From an uncultured Eubacteriales bacterium (GTDB lineage: Bacteria > Bacillota > Clostridia > Peptostreptococcales > Anaerovoracaceae): a stretch of DNA of 23,555 bases. The notes beneath the pieces were generated by a model. That model made no database searches, was not told the DNA's origin, and saw only the letters and a list, made by a program, of their open reading frames with translations. Below, piece after piece: positions 9,561 to 16,897 of this stretch. A program made the translations under genes and the position numbers. Location: the NCBI GenBank assembly GCA_905206455.1, contig CAJLHL010000029.1, positions 1 through 23,555 of the forward strand, written 5' to 3'. Position 1 is the stretch's first letter; the number at the start of each line of letters is the position of its first letter.

Positions 9561-10433
9561 ATGAGATACGAAGGAGATATTTACAGACCGCCAAGCGAGG
9601 CGTACAGCTATATTCTTCAGATTACCATCGGCTGCGCCCACAACAAGTGCACTTTCTGCGGGTCTTTTAAAGATAAAAAATTCAGAATCCGCAAGATCGA
9701 AGAGGTTTATGAAGATCTGGAGATGGCGCGAAAGTACTATCGCCATATCGAGAAAATTTTTCTTGCGGACGGCGATGCACTGGTGCTGAAAAATTCCTAT
9801 CTGATGGATGTTCTGAATAGGATCAGGGAATTGTTTCCGGAATGTCAGCGGGTGGGTATCTACGGAAGGGCTCACGATATCCTTCGCAAGACGGATGAAG
9901 AACTGCTGGAACTCAAAGCCAACGGAATGGGAATCATCTATGTGGGCGTGGAATCCGGCAATCCTGAAATCCTGAAAAAGATCAATAAAGGCGAAACGAG
10001 AGAGGAACTGATCGAAGCGGTTCGAAAAGCGGAAGCTCTCGGCATCGAAACGTCGCTTACGTTCCTGTCCGGTATCGGAGGAAGAGCGATGTGGCGTGAG
10101 AATGCTATCGATACCGGTACGATGATTTCAGAGATGGAGCCGACCTATGCCAGCTTCCTGACGCTTATGATCGTTCCGGGTACGCCGCTGCATGAAGAAT
10201 ATCTGAAAGGTGAATTTGAGCTTCTGACGCCGGAAGAGGTACTCAAGGAAGCGGAGCTCATGCTGGAAAACATCAATGTCAAGAAAAAGTGCGTTTTCCG
10301 CAGCAATCACGCTTCCAATTATGTATCGCTGAAGGGAGATCTGCCGGCGGATAAGGAGCGGATGATCCAGCAGCTGCGCGTGGCGCAGAATCACAGTGAA
10401 ATGTGGAAAGATGAGCGCTTCCGCATGCTGTAG
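9561..10433 (+). CDS. Radical SAM protein, function unknown
   Basis: This is a 290-residue protein with a radical SAM core. Cysteines C25, C30 and C33 in GCAHNKCTFC would bind the 4Fe-4S cluster; the spacing CX4CX2C differs from the common CX3CX2C. Further family marks are a glycine-rich SAM-contact segment (GMGIIYVGVESGNPEIL) and ETSLTFLSGIGG. The length covers little beyond the core barrel, with no extra SPASM or B12-binding domain. The N-terminal YEGDIYRPPSEAYSYILQITIGC matches a widespread clostridial family of uncharacterised radical SAM proteins. GGAGGAG at 9548-9554 supports the start. Position after argS and before a TPR protein gives no clear hint of substrate. Confidence 0.9.
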   Translation: MRYEGDIYRPPSEAYSYILQITIGCAHNKCTFCGSFKDKKFRIRKIEEVYEDLEMARKYYRHIEKIFLADGDALVLKNSYLMDVLNRIRELFPECQRVGIYGRAHDILRKTDEELLELKANGMGIIYVGVESGNPEILKKINKGETREELIEAVRKAEALGIETSLTFLSGIGGRAMWRENAIDTGTMISEMEPTYASFLTLMIVPGTPLHEEYLKGEFELLTPEEVLKEAELMLENINVKKKCVFRSNHASNYVSLKGDLPADKERMIQQLRVAQNHSEMWKDERFRML

Positions 10434-10779
10434 AATTCGCGCTGCGGCAAAAAGACAAGGACTCGCTTTCGCCAGAACGAAATATTGTTATGAAAACGAC
10501 GCCGTGTGGATTCTGAGATACGATTTCCCGCGGCGTTCGGTTCTATTGCGGTTTCAGAAAAATCTCCGGACTGCTGCCTGAAAACTCTGCCGGCTGGTAT
10601 TGTCGCAAGACGTGCCGCGTGGGGCTGAGCTTATGAGGATTTATGATATTTCAGGAGGAGGCGCAGATACGGCGGGACAGAAGGATAACGAACCGCAGAA
10701 GCGAAGCGCGCGGACGGCGGGCATGCCGCCCGCTGCGGTGAAAAAGCGGCGGAAGAAAGAAGAGACCGGGAGGATAAGG
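10434..10779. other. Gap without a convincing gene
   Basis: About 350 bp follow the radical SAM gene. The frame of the next gene stays open back through ATG 10633 and TTG 10600. That extension is a low-complexity R/K/A/G-rich stretch with no good ribosome binding site, so I do not call it coding. A GC-rich hairpin (arms GCGGGC/GCCCGC, near 10722-10738) and a weak six-base-pair stem (ACGCCG/CGGCGT) at about 10500-10535 are present, neither followed by a U-run. No promoter was identified. Confidence 0.5.
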
Positions 10780-11760
10780 ATGAACAACAGACTGGATAAA
10801 TATTTTTCGGAGTATCTCGATCAATTTGTATTTCTCGAGCTGATGCCCGAGTATGTCAAGCGGGAACGGCTGGATTTCATGAGGAACGTTCCGATGCCGA
10901 TAAAAAAGGAACATCTCAAGGAACTGGCCGGAGAGGAAGGAATACAATTTCTGTATTTTATCGAGGGAATGGTCTGTCTGATCGGCATAGACTCCGATTT
11001 TCGCTATCGATCCCAGTATGTCAATTTTTTGAAATATGTGAATAAGGACATCGGCAAACGCCTGGTGGCGCTCGCCATCGCTCAGGCTGAATCGGAGAAT
11101 CTGGAGCATGCGGCGATTCTTCTGCGTGCGGCGCTTTGTCTCAATGAAAATGATCCGGATGCGCTCTATAATTATATGCTGGTATGCAGAAATCTCTACA
11201 GCGAAGGAGAGGACGGAACATACATCGCCGACTTTAAAGCGGAAGTTCTGGAGTCTCTGCTGAAGCTGAAATCGGCAAAACCGGATTTTCCGATGACTTA
11301 TTATTTCCTCGGCTATGCTTATGTCAATGCGGGAAAATATGAAGCCGCCCAGCGGGAATGGAAAAAATTTCTTTCTCTCGGAGAGCCGGGCGAGGAATAT
11401 ACCGAGATCACAAAACGCCTGTCTGAGCTGGAGATCCCGGTAAAGATGGAACAGGGGTATATGAATGTGATAAACGGGCGCTGGAAGGAAGGTCTGGAGA
11501 TATTGGAGGCGTATAAGGACGAGGAAATCGCGCAGAGCTGGTGGCCTCTTTCTTACTACCTCGGCGTAGGATACAGCCGTACCGGAAGATACGATGAAGC
11601 GCTGCGTTCTCTGAAGAAAGCTCTGTACGAATATCCTTCCGGAGCAGAGATTATGGCCGAGCTCGTGATCGTATATAACGCCTTGGGCGACGAGGTCAAT
11701 GCGGAAAAATATAAAAAAAAGATAGAAGTCGGCAGGAGAAATGCCAAGCGAGAAGAATGA
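10780..11760 (+). CDS. Tetratricopeptide repeat protein
   Basis: This is a cytosolic helical-repeat protein of 326 residues with no signal peptide or membrane segment. TPR-like units are visible at about 172-198 (MTYYFLGYAYVNAGKYEAAQ) and 254-282 (PLSYYLGVGYSRTGRYDEAL), with another helix pair at 283-320. An earlier repeat-like stretch has AAILLRAALCLNENDPDALYNY. The first ~90 residues (LDKYFSEYLDQFVFLELMPEYVKRERL) are unlike a TPR and may be a specific partner-binding head. The ATG at 10780 is chosen because GGGAGG (10768-10773) lies six bases upstream. A longer version from ATG 10633 would add a basic 49-residue leader without a site. TPR proteins are scaffolds; the partner is unknown. Confidence 0.85.
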   Translation: MNNRLDKYFSEYLDQFVFLELMPEYVKRERLDFMRNVPMPIKKEHLKELAGEEGIQFLYFIEGMVCLIGIDSDFRYRSQYVNFLKYVNKDIGKRLVALAIAQAESENLEHAAILLRAALCLNENDPDALYNYMLVCRNLYSEGEDGTYIADFKAEVLESLLKLKSAKPDFPMTYYFLGYAYVNAGKYEAAQREWKKFLSLGEPGEEYTEITKRLSELEIPVKMEQGYMNVINGRWKEGLEILEAYKDEEIAQSWWPLSYYLGVGYSRTGRYDEALRSLKKALYEYPSGAEIMAELVIVYNALGDEVNAEKYKKKIEVGRRNAKREE

Positions 11761-11775
11761 TGTTTTTCGCCGGCA

Positions 11776-11797
11776 GCAGTCCGGTATACCGGACTGC
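11776..11797. repeat. Perfect 22-bp palindrome after the TPR gene
   Basis: The arms GCAGTCCGGTA and TACCGGACTGC abut with no loop, so an RNA hairpin would open a few central bases. It lies 16 bp past the stop codon of the TPR gene. The following bases (AGAAGTCTCTTTG) are not a true U-run, so this could be a weak terminator, an mRNA 3' end stabiliser or a protein-binding site. The palindrome is certain; the role is not. Confidence 0.5.
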
Positions 11798-11887
11798 AGA
11801 AGTCTCTTTGTCAAAGGGCTCCATGTCCTGTTTTTCGACGGTTTTGAGCAGATTGTAAAAAAGTCCCGAAAAAATGTAAAAAAGGGA

Positions 11888-11916
11888 TTGACGGAAGAGA
11901 GAAAAGATCGTATAAT
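11888..11916 (+). promoter_or_regulatory. Housekeeping promoter P1 upstream of the tRNA cluster
   Basis: TTGACG (11888-11893), a 17-bp spacer and a perfect TATAAT (11911-11916) form a near-consensus sigma-A promoter. It points at the tRNA genes about 160 bp downstream. The AT-rich tract just upstream (repeated AAAAAATGT and GTAAAAAA runs at 11856-11884) could act as an UP element. Confidence 0.75.
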
Positions 11917-12002
11917 TCTAAAAGTCAGCGAGCGGAGACGCTGTTGACAGCGGATTTTTGTAATCGGTCTCGGAAGAAAACTTGAAAAAGTTAAAAAAAA
12001 GC

Positions 12003-12031
12003 TTGACAGGATGCAGGAAAACGTTTAAAAT
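12003..12031 (+). promoter_or_regulatory. Housekeeping promoter P2 of the tRNA cluster
   Basis: A perfect TTGACA (12003-12008) is separated by 17 bp from TAAAAT (12026-12031). Transcription would begin near 12038, about 35 bp before tRNA-Asn. An A-rich stretch directly upstream (GTTAAAAAAAAGC) is UP-element-like. Together with P1 this is a tandem promoter arrangement, common for stable RNA genes. Confidence 0.75.
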
Positions 12032-12073
12032 AACTATTGTTGTCGGCGGTAATAATCACTACAACACAGGTAT

Positions 12074-12148
<75 letters not shown>

Positions 12149-12152
12149 ATTC

Positions 12153-12241
12153 GCCGGGGTGGCGGAATTGGCAGACGCACGGGACTTAAAATCCCGCGAT
12201 CCTTACCGATCGTACCGGTTCGACCCCGGTCCCCGGCACCA
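12153..12241 (+). tRNA. tRNA-Leu(UAA)
   Basis: This is a class II tRNA with a long variable arm (CGATCCTTACCGATCG region). The acceptor is GCCGGGG paired with CCCCGGC. The anticodon stem CGGGA/TCCCG encloses loop CTTAAAA with anticodon TAA at 12187-12189. The T-loop is GGTTCGACCCC, the discriminator is A and CCA is encoded. It reads UUA and UUG leucine codons. Confidence 0.97.
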
Positions 12242-12331
12242 TTCTGAATCGGGTCTGATTTTTCTGGATGATGAATATGCATCTGATTTTTTATGTCAGA
12301 AGCCGGATCTTTTTTAATAAAATTTAGATAT

Positions 12332-12407
<76 letters not shown>

Positions 12408-12415
12408 CGAAATCA

Positions 12416-12443
12416 ACCCGAAGTCAAAATGGCTTCGGGTTTT
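12416..12443 (+). terminator. Terminator of the tRNA cluster
   Basis: The arms ACCCGAAG (12416-12423) and CTTCGGGT (12433-12440) pair perfectly, extended by one T-G pair, around a short A-rich loop. The 3' side runs into TTTTC. It starts eight bases after the CCA of the initiator tRNA, so it ends the tRNA transcript. Confidence 0.8.
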
Positions 12444-12544
12444 CTGATGCCCTGAAAACCGCTGTGTTTCAATGCTTACAGCGATTTTTTTACTGATACA
12501 GACGCATACAAATACCATAGAAAGGTAAAAAAGGGAGATATTCA

Positions 12545-12622
12545 TTGAAGATTATCGCGTTAATTGGGGATGAATTGGAGAAGGGTTTGGGTGAAATCAG
12601 AAGATTTTCCGTTATTAAATAA
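12545..12622 (+). CDS. Possible 25-residue ORF coupled to the MATE fragment
   Basis: A TTG start at 12545 has AGGGAG (12532-12537) seven bases upstream and encodes MKIIALIGDELEKGLGEIRR followed by FSVIK. Its stop codon overlaps the ATG of the following MATE fragment as TAATG, a classical coupling arrangement. I recognise no family. It could be a real short leader, the start of a gene fused to the MATE remnant by deletion, or chance. The good ribosome binding site and exact overlap are what make it worth recording. Confidence 0.3.
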   Translation: MKIIALIGDELEKGLGEIRRFSVIK

Positions 12623-13338
12623 TGATTTTTTCTCTAATAAAAAATACAGTCTGTCTTCGTTTGAAAGATATCTTTATCTGGAGAGGAGAACTACTGAGGA
12701 AAATTCTTCATATCGCAGTGCCAAGCGGCATTGAAAACGGGCTGTTTGCACTGGGAAAAGTGCTTGTGACAAGCATCGTGGCTCTATTTGGCACAGCGCA
12801 GATTGCGGCCAACGGAGTGGCAAACAGCATTGACCAGATTGCCATCGTGGTTGTAAATGCAGTAAATTTAGCCATGATTACCGTGGTGGGACGGTGCATA
12901 GGTACGCAGATGCAGGAGCAGGCAGAATATTATACCAGAAAGCTGATGAAGATTTCCTACGTCTCCACCGGCATACTGGGAGCCGCTGTATGTGCGCTGC
13001 TGCCGCTGATTCTGCAGTTTTACAATCTTTCCGCAGAGACCCTGCATTATGCGGCTGTTTTAATTATTATGCACAACGTATTTGCCTTCGCACTGCATCC
13101 CACATCCTTTAATCTGGCAAACAGTCTTCGGGCGGCAGGGGACGCGGGCTACACCATGTTTGTAGGTGTCGGCTCTATGCTGATATTCCGTCTGGGCGCA
13201 GCATTTTTGTTTGGAATTGTCCTGAATATGGGGATTATAGGGATCTGGATCGCCATGGGAATGGACTGGCTGGCGCGGTCGGCAGCATTTCTCTGGAGAT
13301 ACAAAGGCGGAAAATGGCGGGAAATAAAAATGATATAG
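12622..13338 (+). pseudogene. C-terminal half of a MATE-family efflux transporter
   Basis: The 238 residues match the second six-helix lobe of multidrug and toxin extrusion transporters, which export drugs using Na+ or H+ gradients. The match begins at LRKILHIAVPSGIENGLFALGKVLV, the standard start of helix 7, and runs through VVGRCIGTQMQEQAEYY and ALHPTSFNLANSLRAAGDAGY to the family's C-terminus. The whole N-terminal lobe (about 220 residues of a ~450-residue protein) is missing, and nothing like it is seen in the 180 bp upstream to the tRNA terminator. The ATG at 12622 has no ribosome binding site of its own but could be translated by coupling to the short ORF before it. A half transporter is unlikely to pump, so it is treated as a 5'-truncated gene. 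The aldo/keto reductase starts 31 bp later. Confidence 0.85.
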
Positions 13339-13369
13339 TAAGAAAATAGTATAGAAAGAGAGAATATGC

Positions 13370-14467
13370 ATGGAATATCGTAAATTACCTCGCGGGGAGG
13401 AAAAAATCAGTGTGCTTGGAGTCGGCACCAGTTCTATCGGTATGGCGGAAGAAAAAGAGATAGAAGCGGCGATAAGCCTGGCTCTGGAGAATGGAATCAA
13501 CTACTTCGACATGGCCTCGGCTGACGCAAAACCATTCCCGGCTTTTGGGCGCGCCCTCTCCGGCAAGCGAGAAGATGTATATTTTCAGATTCACTTTGGA
13601 GCCGATTATGAAGGGGGAAAATACGGATGGACCACGGATTTGGATACGATGAAACGTTCCGTTGACTGGCAGCTTGCTGCGCTGAAAACGGATTACATTG
13701 ATTTCGGATTTCTTCACTGTATTGACGAGGAAGCAGACCTGCGGCATGTCATGAATGACGGCATTCTGAAATATATCCAGCAGCTGAAGAAAGAAGGTGT
13801 GGTACGCCATATCGGCCTGTCTTCTCACACACCGGAAGTGGTCCATCAGGCGCTGGACGCGAAAATTTTAGATATGCTGATGTTCAGCATTAATCCTGTT
13901 TATGATAATGGAGGAGAAGGTGAGTACGCAATAGGAGGGATTGCAGAACGGAGAGAGCTGTATCAGCACTGTGAAGCGGAAGGTGTTGCCATTTCCGTAA
14001 TGAAAGCTTTTAGCGGAGGACAGCTTTTGAACGCTAAAACTTCTCCCTTCGGGCAGGCGCTGACGGAACTGCAATGCATTCAGTATGCTCTGGATAAGCC
14101 GGGGGTAGTGACGGTTTTGACCGGCGTGCGGGACACAAAAGATCTGAAGCGCATTTTGAAATATACTGATGCGGCGCCGGAAGAAAGGGACTATTCCGTT
14201 TTAGGAACTTTTACGCCGCAGGAGGCCAAAGGAATTTGCGTATACTGCAACCACTGTCAGCCATGCCCGGCAGGACTGGATGTGGGCCTGATCAATAAAT
14301 ACTATGATCTGACGCGGGCAGGAGATGAGCTGGCGAAAAATCACTATGCGAATCTGGAAAAGAAAGCCGGAGACTGCGTCGGCTGCGGACGCTGCGATTT
14401 ACGCTGTCCGTTTCATGTGGGGCAGACGGAACGGATGCAGATAATCCAAACATATTTTGGACGATAG
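13370..14467 (+). CDS. Aldo/keto reductase with C-terminal 2x[4Fe-4S] ferredoxin domain
   Basis: This is a 365-residue oxidoreductase. Residues 1-270 form an AKR-type TIM barrel (ISVLGVGTSSIGM, NGINYFDMAS, TDYIDFGFLHCID, GLSSHTPEVV, VMKAFSGGQLL, TVLTGVRD). The tail binds two cubane clusters: C290, C293, C296, C299P and C336, C339, C342, C346P. The family is cytosolic, uses NAD(P)H or passes electrons through its clusters, and is common in anaerobes; substrates are mostly unknown. Of the usual AKR tetrad, the Asp (D47) and His (H116) are in place. The segment that normally holds the Tyr reads ADAKPFPAFG, and the Lys strand reads YFQIHFG, so Tyr and Lys appear absent. AGAAAGAGAG precedes the ATG. 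It probably shares a transcript with the MATE remnant. Confidence 0.92.
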   Translation: MEYRKLPRGEEKISVLGVGTSSIGMAEEKEIEAAISLALENGINYFDMASADAKPFPAFGRALSGKREDVYFQIHFGADYEGGKYGWTTDLDTMKRSVDWQLAALKTDYIDFGFLHCIDEEADLRHVMNDGILKYIQQLKKEGVVRHIGLSSHTPEVVHQALDAKILDMLMFSINPVYDNGGEGEYAIGGIAERRELYQHCEAEGVAISVMKAFSGGQLLNAKTSPFGQALTELQCIQYALDKPGVVTVLTGVRDTKDLKRILKYTDAAPEERDYSVLGTFTPQEAKGICVYCNHCQPCPAGLDVGLINKYYDLTRAGDELAKNHYANLEKKAGDCVGCGRCDLRCPFHVGQTERMQIIQTYFGR

Positions 14468-14487
14468 AAGGGAAAGAAATTAAAAAA

Positions 14488-14521
14488 TACCCGGAAGTAT
14501 CCGAATATGGACTTCTGGGTA
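14488..14521 (-). terminator. Terminator between convergent genes
   Basis: TACCCGGAAGT (14488-14498) pairs with ACTTCTGGGTA (14511-14521), with one G-U pair. Read on the minus strand the hairpin is followed by a run of T's (TTTTTTA), a strong intrinsic terminator for the MerR gene, whose stop lies six bases away. On the plus strand the tail is only AAAACTTT, so stopping there would be weaker. Confidence 0.82.
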
Positions 14522-14526
14522 AAACT

Positions 14527-14985
14527 TTAGTCTTCATTTGGAATACTTTTTAACCGTAACCGTGTATTTTTATGTTCTTCCGGTATTTCTTCCAGTGACA
14601 TCTCTTTCGGAACGGAAACGGTTCCCGCCTTTTTTGCTGTTTCGTAGTACCAGCATTTGTATTCCACAACTTTCAGTGTCTCCTGAAGCTCAGTGATTTT
14701 TTGAGTTATCACTTCTTTCTGATTTAGAAATAGTTGCAGCCGATCCTCAATGGTTTCATCGCCGCGAATTGCCATGAAAATATAATTTTTGATTTCACTC
14801 AATGTCAATCCTGATTTTTTCAGACATTCAATCAGTTTTAACCATTCATAATCTTTTTCCTGAAACATCCGTATCCCACTTTTGGAACGCTCTACAAAGG
14901 GAAGCAAACCCTGTTTGTCGTAATAGCGCAGAGTAGAAGCAGGAATATCCAGTAATTTTGCCATTTCTCCTATGGTATATAACAT
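14527..14985 (-). CDS. MerR-family transcriptional regulator
   Basis: This is a 152-residue DNA-binding regulator with the N-terminal winged helix-turn-helix of the family (YTIGEMAKLLDIPASTLRYY, then DKQGLLPFVERSKSGIRMF) and a second helix pair (LKLIECLKKSGLTLSEIKNYI). A dimerisation coiled coil follows (LNQKEVITQKITELQETLKVV). It lacks the cysteine set of metal-sensing MerR proteins, so it belongs to the group that senses small electrophiles, drugs or redox signals; the inducer is unknown. The start at 14985 follows AGGAGGG (on the minus strand, 15000-14994); an upstream in-frame start is less likely. It is divergent from the dehydrogenase gene at 15129 and faces a palindromic operator in the shared gap, so it most likely controls that gene and itself. 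Confidence 0.93.
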   Translation of the reverse strand: MLYTIGEMAKLLDIPASTLRYYDKQGLLPFVERSKSGIRMFQEKDYEWLKLIECLKKSGLTLSEIKNYIFMAIRGDETIEDRLQLFLNQKEVITQKITELQETLKVVEYKCWYYETAKKAGTVSVPKEMSLEEIPEEHKNTRLRLKSIPNED

Positions 14986-15039
14986 AGCAAGCACCCTCCT
15001 GATTTTTACTATATCCACAGTAAAAATTGAAAAAATATC

Positions 15040-15070
15040 TTGACTTAAACTATAGTTTAAGGTGTATTAC
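15040..15070 (+). promoter_or_regulatory. MerR-type promoter with palindromic operator
   Basis: TTGACT (15040-15045) and TATTAC (15065-15070) are separated by 19 bp, the over-long spacer that MerR activators correct by twisting DNA. The spacer holds the perfect palindrome CTTAAACTATAGTTTAAG (15044-15061). It points at the dehydrogenase operon. Extra TTTAAG half-sites recur at 15081-15086 and 15100-15105. This is a strong structural match to known MerR promoters. Confidence 0.85.
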
Positions 15071-15128
15071 TGAAAGTAACTTTAAGTAAGTATATATTAT
15101 TTAAGTCGGAAATGCAAGGAGGAGCGAG

Positions 15129-15965
15129 ATGAATCAGGAAGTAATGATACTGACAGGTGCAGGTCAGATCGGAATGGCGATTGCACGAAGAGTGGGATAT
15201 GGTAAGAAAATTGTGATTGGCGATAAGAGCAGAGAGAATGCAGAAAATATATCCGAAATTATGAATCAGGCGGGATTTGATACGATTCCGGTCGAAATGG
15301 ATTTATCCTCCAGAAAATCTATTTTGAAGCTAATTGCAGAGGCAAAGAAGTATGGGGAAATCACAATGCTGATTAATGCGGCAGGGGTATCTCCCAGTCA
15401 GGCACCGGTTGAAACGATTTTGAAGGTAGATTTATATGGCACAGCCGTTTTATTGGAAGAGGTTGGAAATGTAATTGCTCCGGGAGGAGCAGGAATTACA
15501 ATTTCCAGTCAGTCCGGGCATCGAATGCCTCAGTTGTCGGCATGGGAGGATGAACAACTTGCCTGTACTCCGGCAGAAAGCTTATTGGAATTACCTATGT
15601 TACAGCCGGAGAGCATCAGAGATACACTTCATGCGTATCAAATGGCGAAACGCTGCAACGAGAAACGGGTGATGTACGAATCCGTAAACTGGGGGAGAAA
15701 AGGTGCGAGAATCAACTCCATTTCACCGGGAATTATCGTGACGCCTCTTGCGGCAGATGAGTTCAGTGGGCCACGGGGAGAGTTTTATAAAAATATGTTT
15801 GCCAAATGTCCCGCCGGACGTCCGGGCACAGCGGACGAAGTGGCAAATGTGGCAGAGTTGCTTTTGAGTAATCGGGGGGCTTTTATTACCGGAGCTGATT
15901 TTCTGATTGACGGAGGAGCAACGGCGTCTTATTTTTATGGAGATTTAAAGCCGGATATAAAGTAG
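15129..15965 (+). CDS. Short-chain dehydrogenase/reductase
   Basis: This is a 278-residue NAD(P)-dependent oxidoreductase with a Rossmann fold. The cofactor motif TGAGQIG is at 9-15, NAAG at 83-86, the catalytic serine in ISSQSGH at 126-129, and the YxxxK pair is Y170/K174. The C-terminal GG motif DFLIDGGATASYF is also seen. Between the serine and the tyrosine lie about 42 residues instead of the usual ~13, a loop enlargement known in 3-alpha-hydroxysteroid-dehydrogenase-like SDRs. AAGGAGGAG precedes the ATG. It is the first gene under the MerR-type promoter and is followed by the membrane protein, alcohol dehydrogenase and flavodoxin genes. The class is certain; the carbonyl substrate is unknown. 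Confidence 0.93.
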   Translation: MNQEVMILTGAGQIGMAIARRVGYGKKIVIGDKSRENAENISEIMNQAGFDTIPVEMDLSSRKSILKLIAEAKKYGEITMLINAAGVSPSQAPVETILKVDLYGTAVLLEEVGNVIAPGGAGITISSQSGHRMPQLSAWEDEQLACTPAESLLELPMLQPESIRDTLHAYQMAKRCNEKRVMYESVNWGRKGARINSISPGIIVTPLAADEFSGPRGEFYKNMFAKCPAGRPGTADEVANVAELLLSNRGAFITGADFLIDGGATASYFYGDLKPDIK

Positions 15966-16093
15966 TTTGAAAAAATCATACCTGATAGGCATATAAGTGG
16001 ATTTAACATAAGCATTAGATATGAAAAAGAGAATGGAATATACTATGGCTATAAACAAAGGGGGGGTCAAGAAGGAGGACTGATAGGATACAG

Positions 16094-16789
16094 ATGAAAC
16101 CGAAAATAAAACTGAAAATGTCCATAGATTTTATCATGACTGTTCTGTTGCTGTTTCAGATGGCATATATGCTGGTGGGAAATACTTTGCATGAATGGGC
16201 AGGCACAGCAATGCTGGTATTGTTTATCTCACATAATATTTTAAATGTAAAATGGTATCGCAATCTGTTTAAAGGAAAATATTCGGGATTTCGTATTCTG
16301 CAGACAGTAGTCAATCTGGCCCTCCTGCTGTGTATGCTGAGTTTGATGATCAGCGGGATGATGATGTCGAGGGTCGTATTTTCCTTCTTTTCCATTGAAG
16401 GAGGAATGGGATTTGCACGTCTTCTGCACATGGCTGCGGCCTATTGGGGATTCTTTCTTATGAGTGCTCATCTTGGTCTGCACTGGGCAATGGTTATGGG
16501 TATGGTGCGAAAGATGCAGAAGCGGAAAGACGCATCAAGGGTACAGACGTGGATGCTGCGGATTTTAGCGGCAGCGGTCAGCGGATTCGGTGTCTGTGCC
16601 TTTATGAAGCATAATCTTGTATCGTATATGTTTCTAAAAAGTCAGTTTGTGTTCTTTGACCTGCAGCAGCCTCTGATTTTCTTCCTAACTGAATATGCAG
16701 CGATGATGGTGTTGTGGGCATGTCTTGCATATTATATATCCTGTGGATTAAGAAAATACTCAGAGAGGAAGAAAACTATAGAAAGATGA
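16094..16789 (+). CDS. DUF4405 cytochrome-b-like membrane protein
   Basis: This is a 231-residue integral membrane protein with about six helices: near 10-27 (FIMTVLLLFQMAYMLVG), 35-50, 72-95 (VVNLALLLCMLSLMISGMM), 110-135, 155-170 and 195-220. Conserved histidines lie in or next to helices: LHEWAG, FISHNILN, RLLHMAAAYWG and SAHLGLHW. This resembles the paired-His haem ligation of cytochrome b561-type proteins, and HEWAGTAMLVLFISHNILN...KWYRN is the hallmark of DUF4405. Such proteins are associated with electron transfer across the membrane, often beside flavinylated partners and ApbE. TAGGA and an earlier GGAGG precede the ATG. It follows the dehydrogenase by 128 bp. Haem binding is inferred, not shown. 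Confidence 0.82.
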   Translation: MKPKIKLKMSIDFIMTVLLLFQMAYMLVGNTLHEWAGTAMLVLFISHNILNVKWYRNLFKGKYSGFRILQTVVNLALLLCMLSLMISGMMMSRVVFSFFSIEGGMGFARLLHMAAAYWGFFLMSAHLGLHWAMVMGMVRKMQKRKDASRVQTWMLRILAAAVSGFGVCAFMKHNLVSYMFLKSQFVFFDLQQPLIFFLTEYAAMMVLWACLAYYISCGLRKYSERKKTIER

Positions 16790-16897
16790 ATTTTTTATGA
16801 CTGTAACTTGCGGGTGAATTGATTTTCCTGCGGGAAATTCCGCTCGGTTTGTAAAAAAGATATAAGATAGGCAGATAATATAAAGGAGGTTTTGATT

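Noticed and set aside
10396..10581. 61-residue open frame overlapping the end of the radical SAM gene
   Set aside because: It starts inside the preceding gene, has no ribosome binding site and no recognisable content; it reads as chance.
10600..10779. N-terminal extension of the TPR protein from TTG 10600 or ATG 10633
   Set aside because: The extension is low-complexity and basic, lacks a ribosome binding site, and a far better site supports 10780.
11944..11972. TTGACA at 11944-11949 as a third tRNA promoter
   Set aside because: No -10-like hexamer lies 16-18 bp downstream.
16032..16082. 16-codon ORF MEYTMAINKGGVKKED before the DUF4405 gene
   Set aside because: It has no clear ribosome binding site and no recognisable family; its last codons are simply the purine-rich site region of the next gene.
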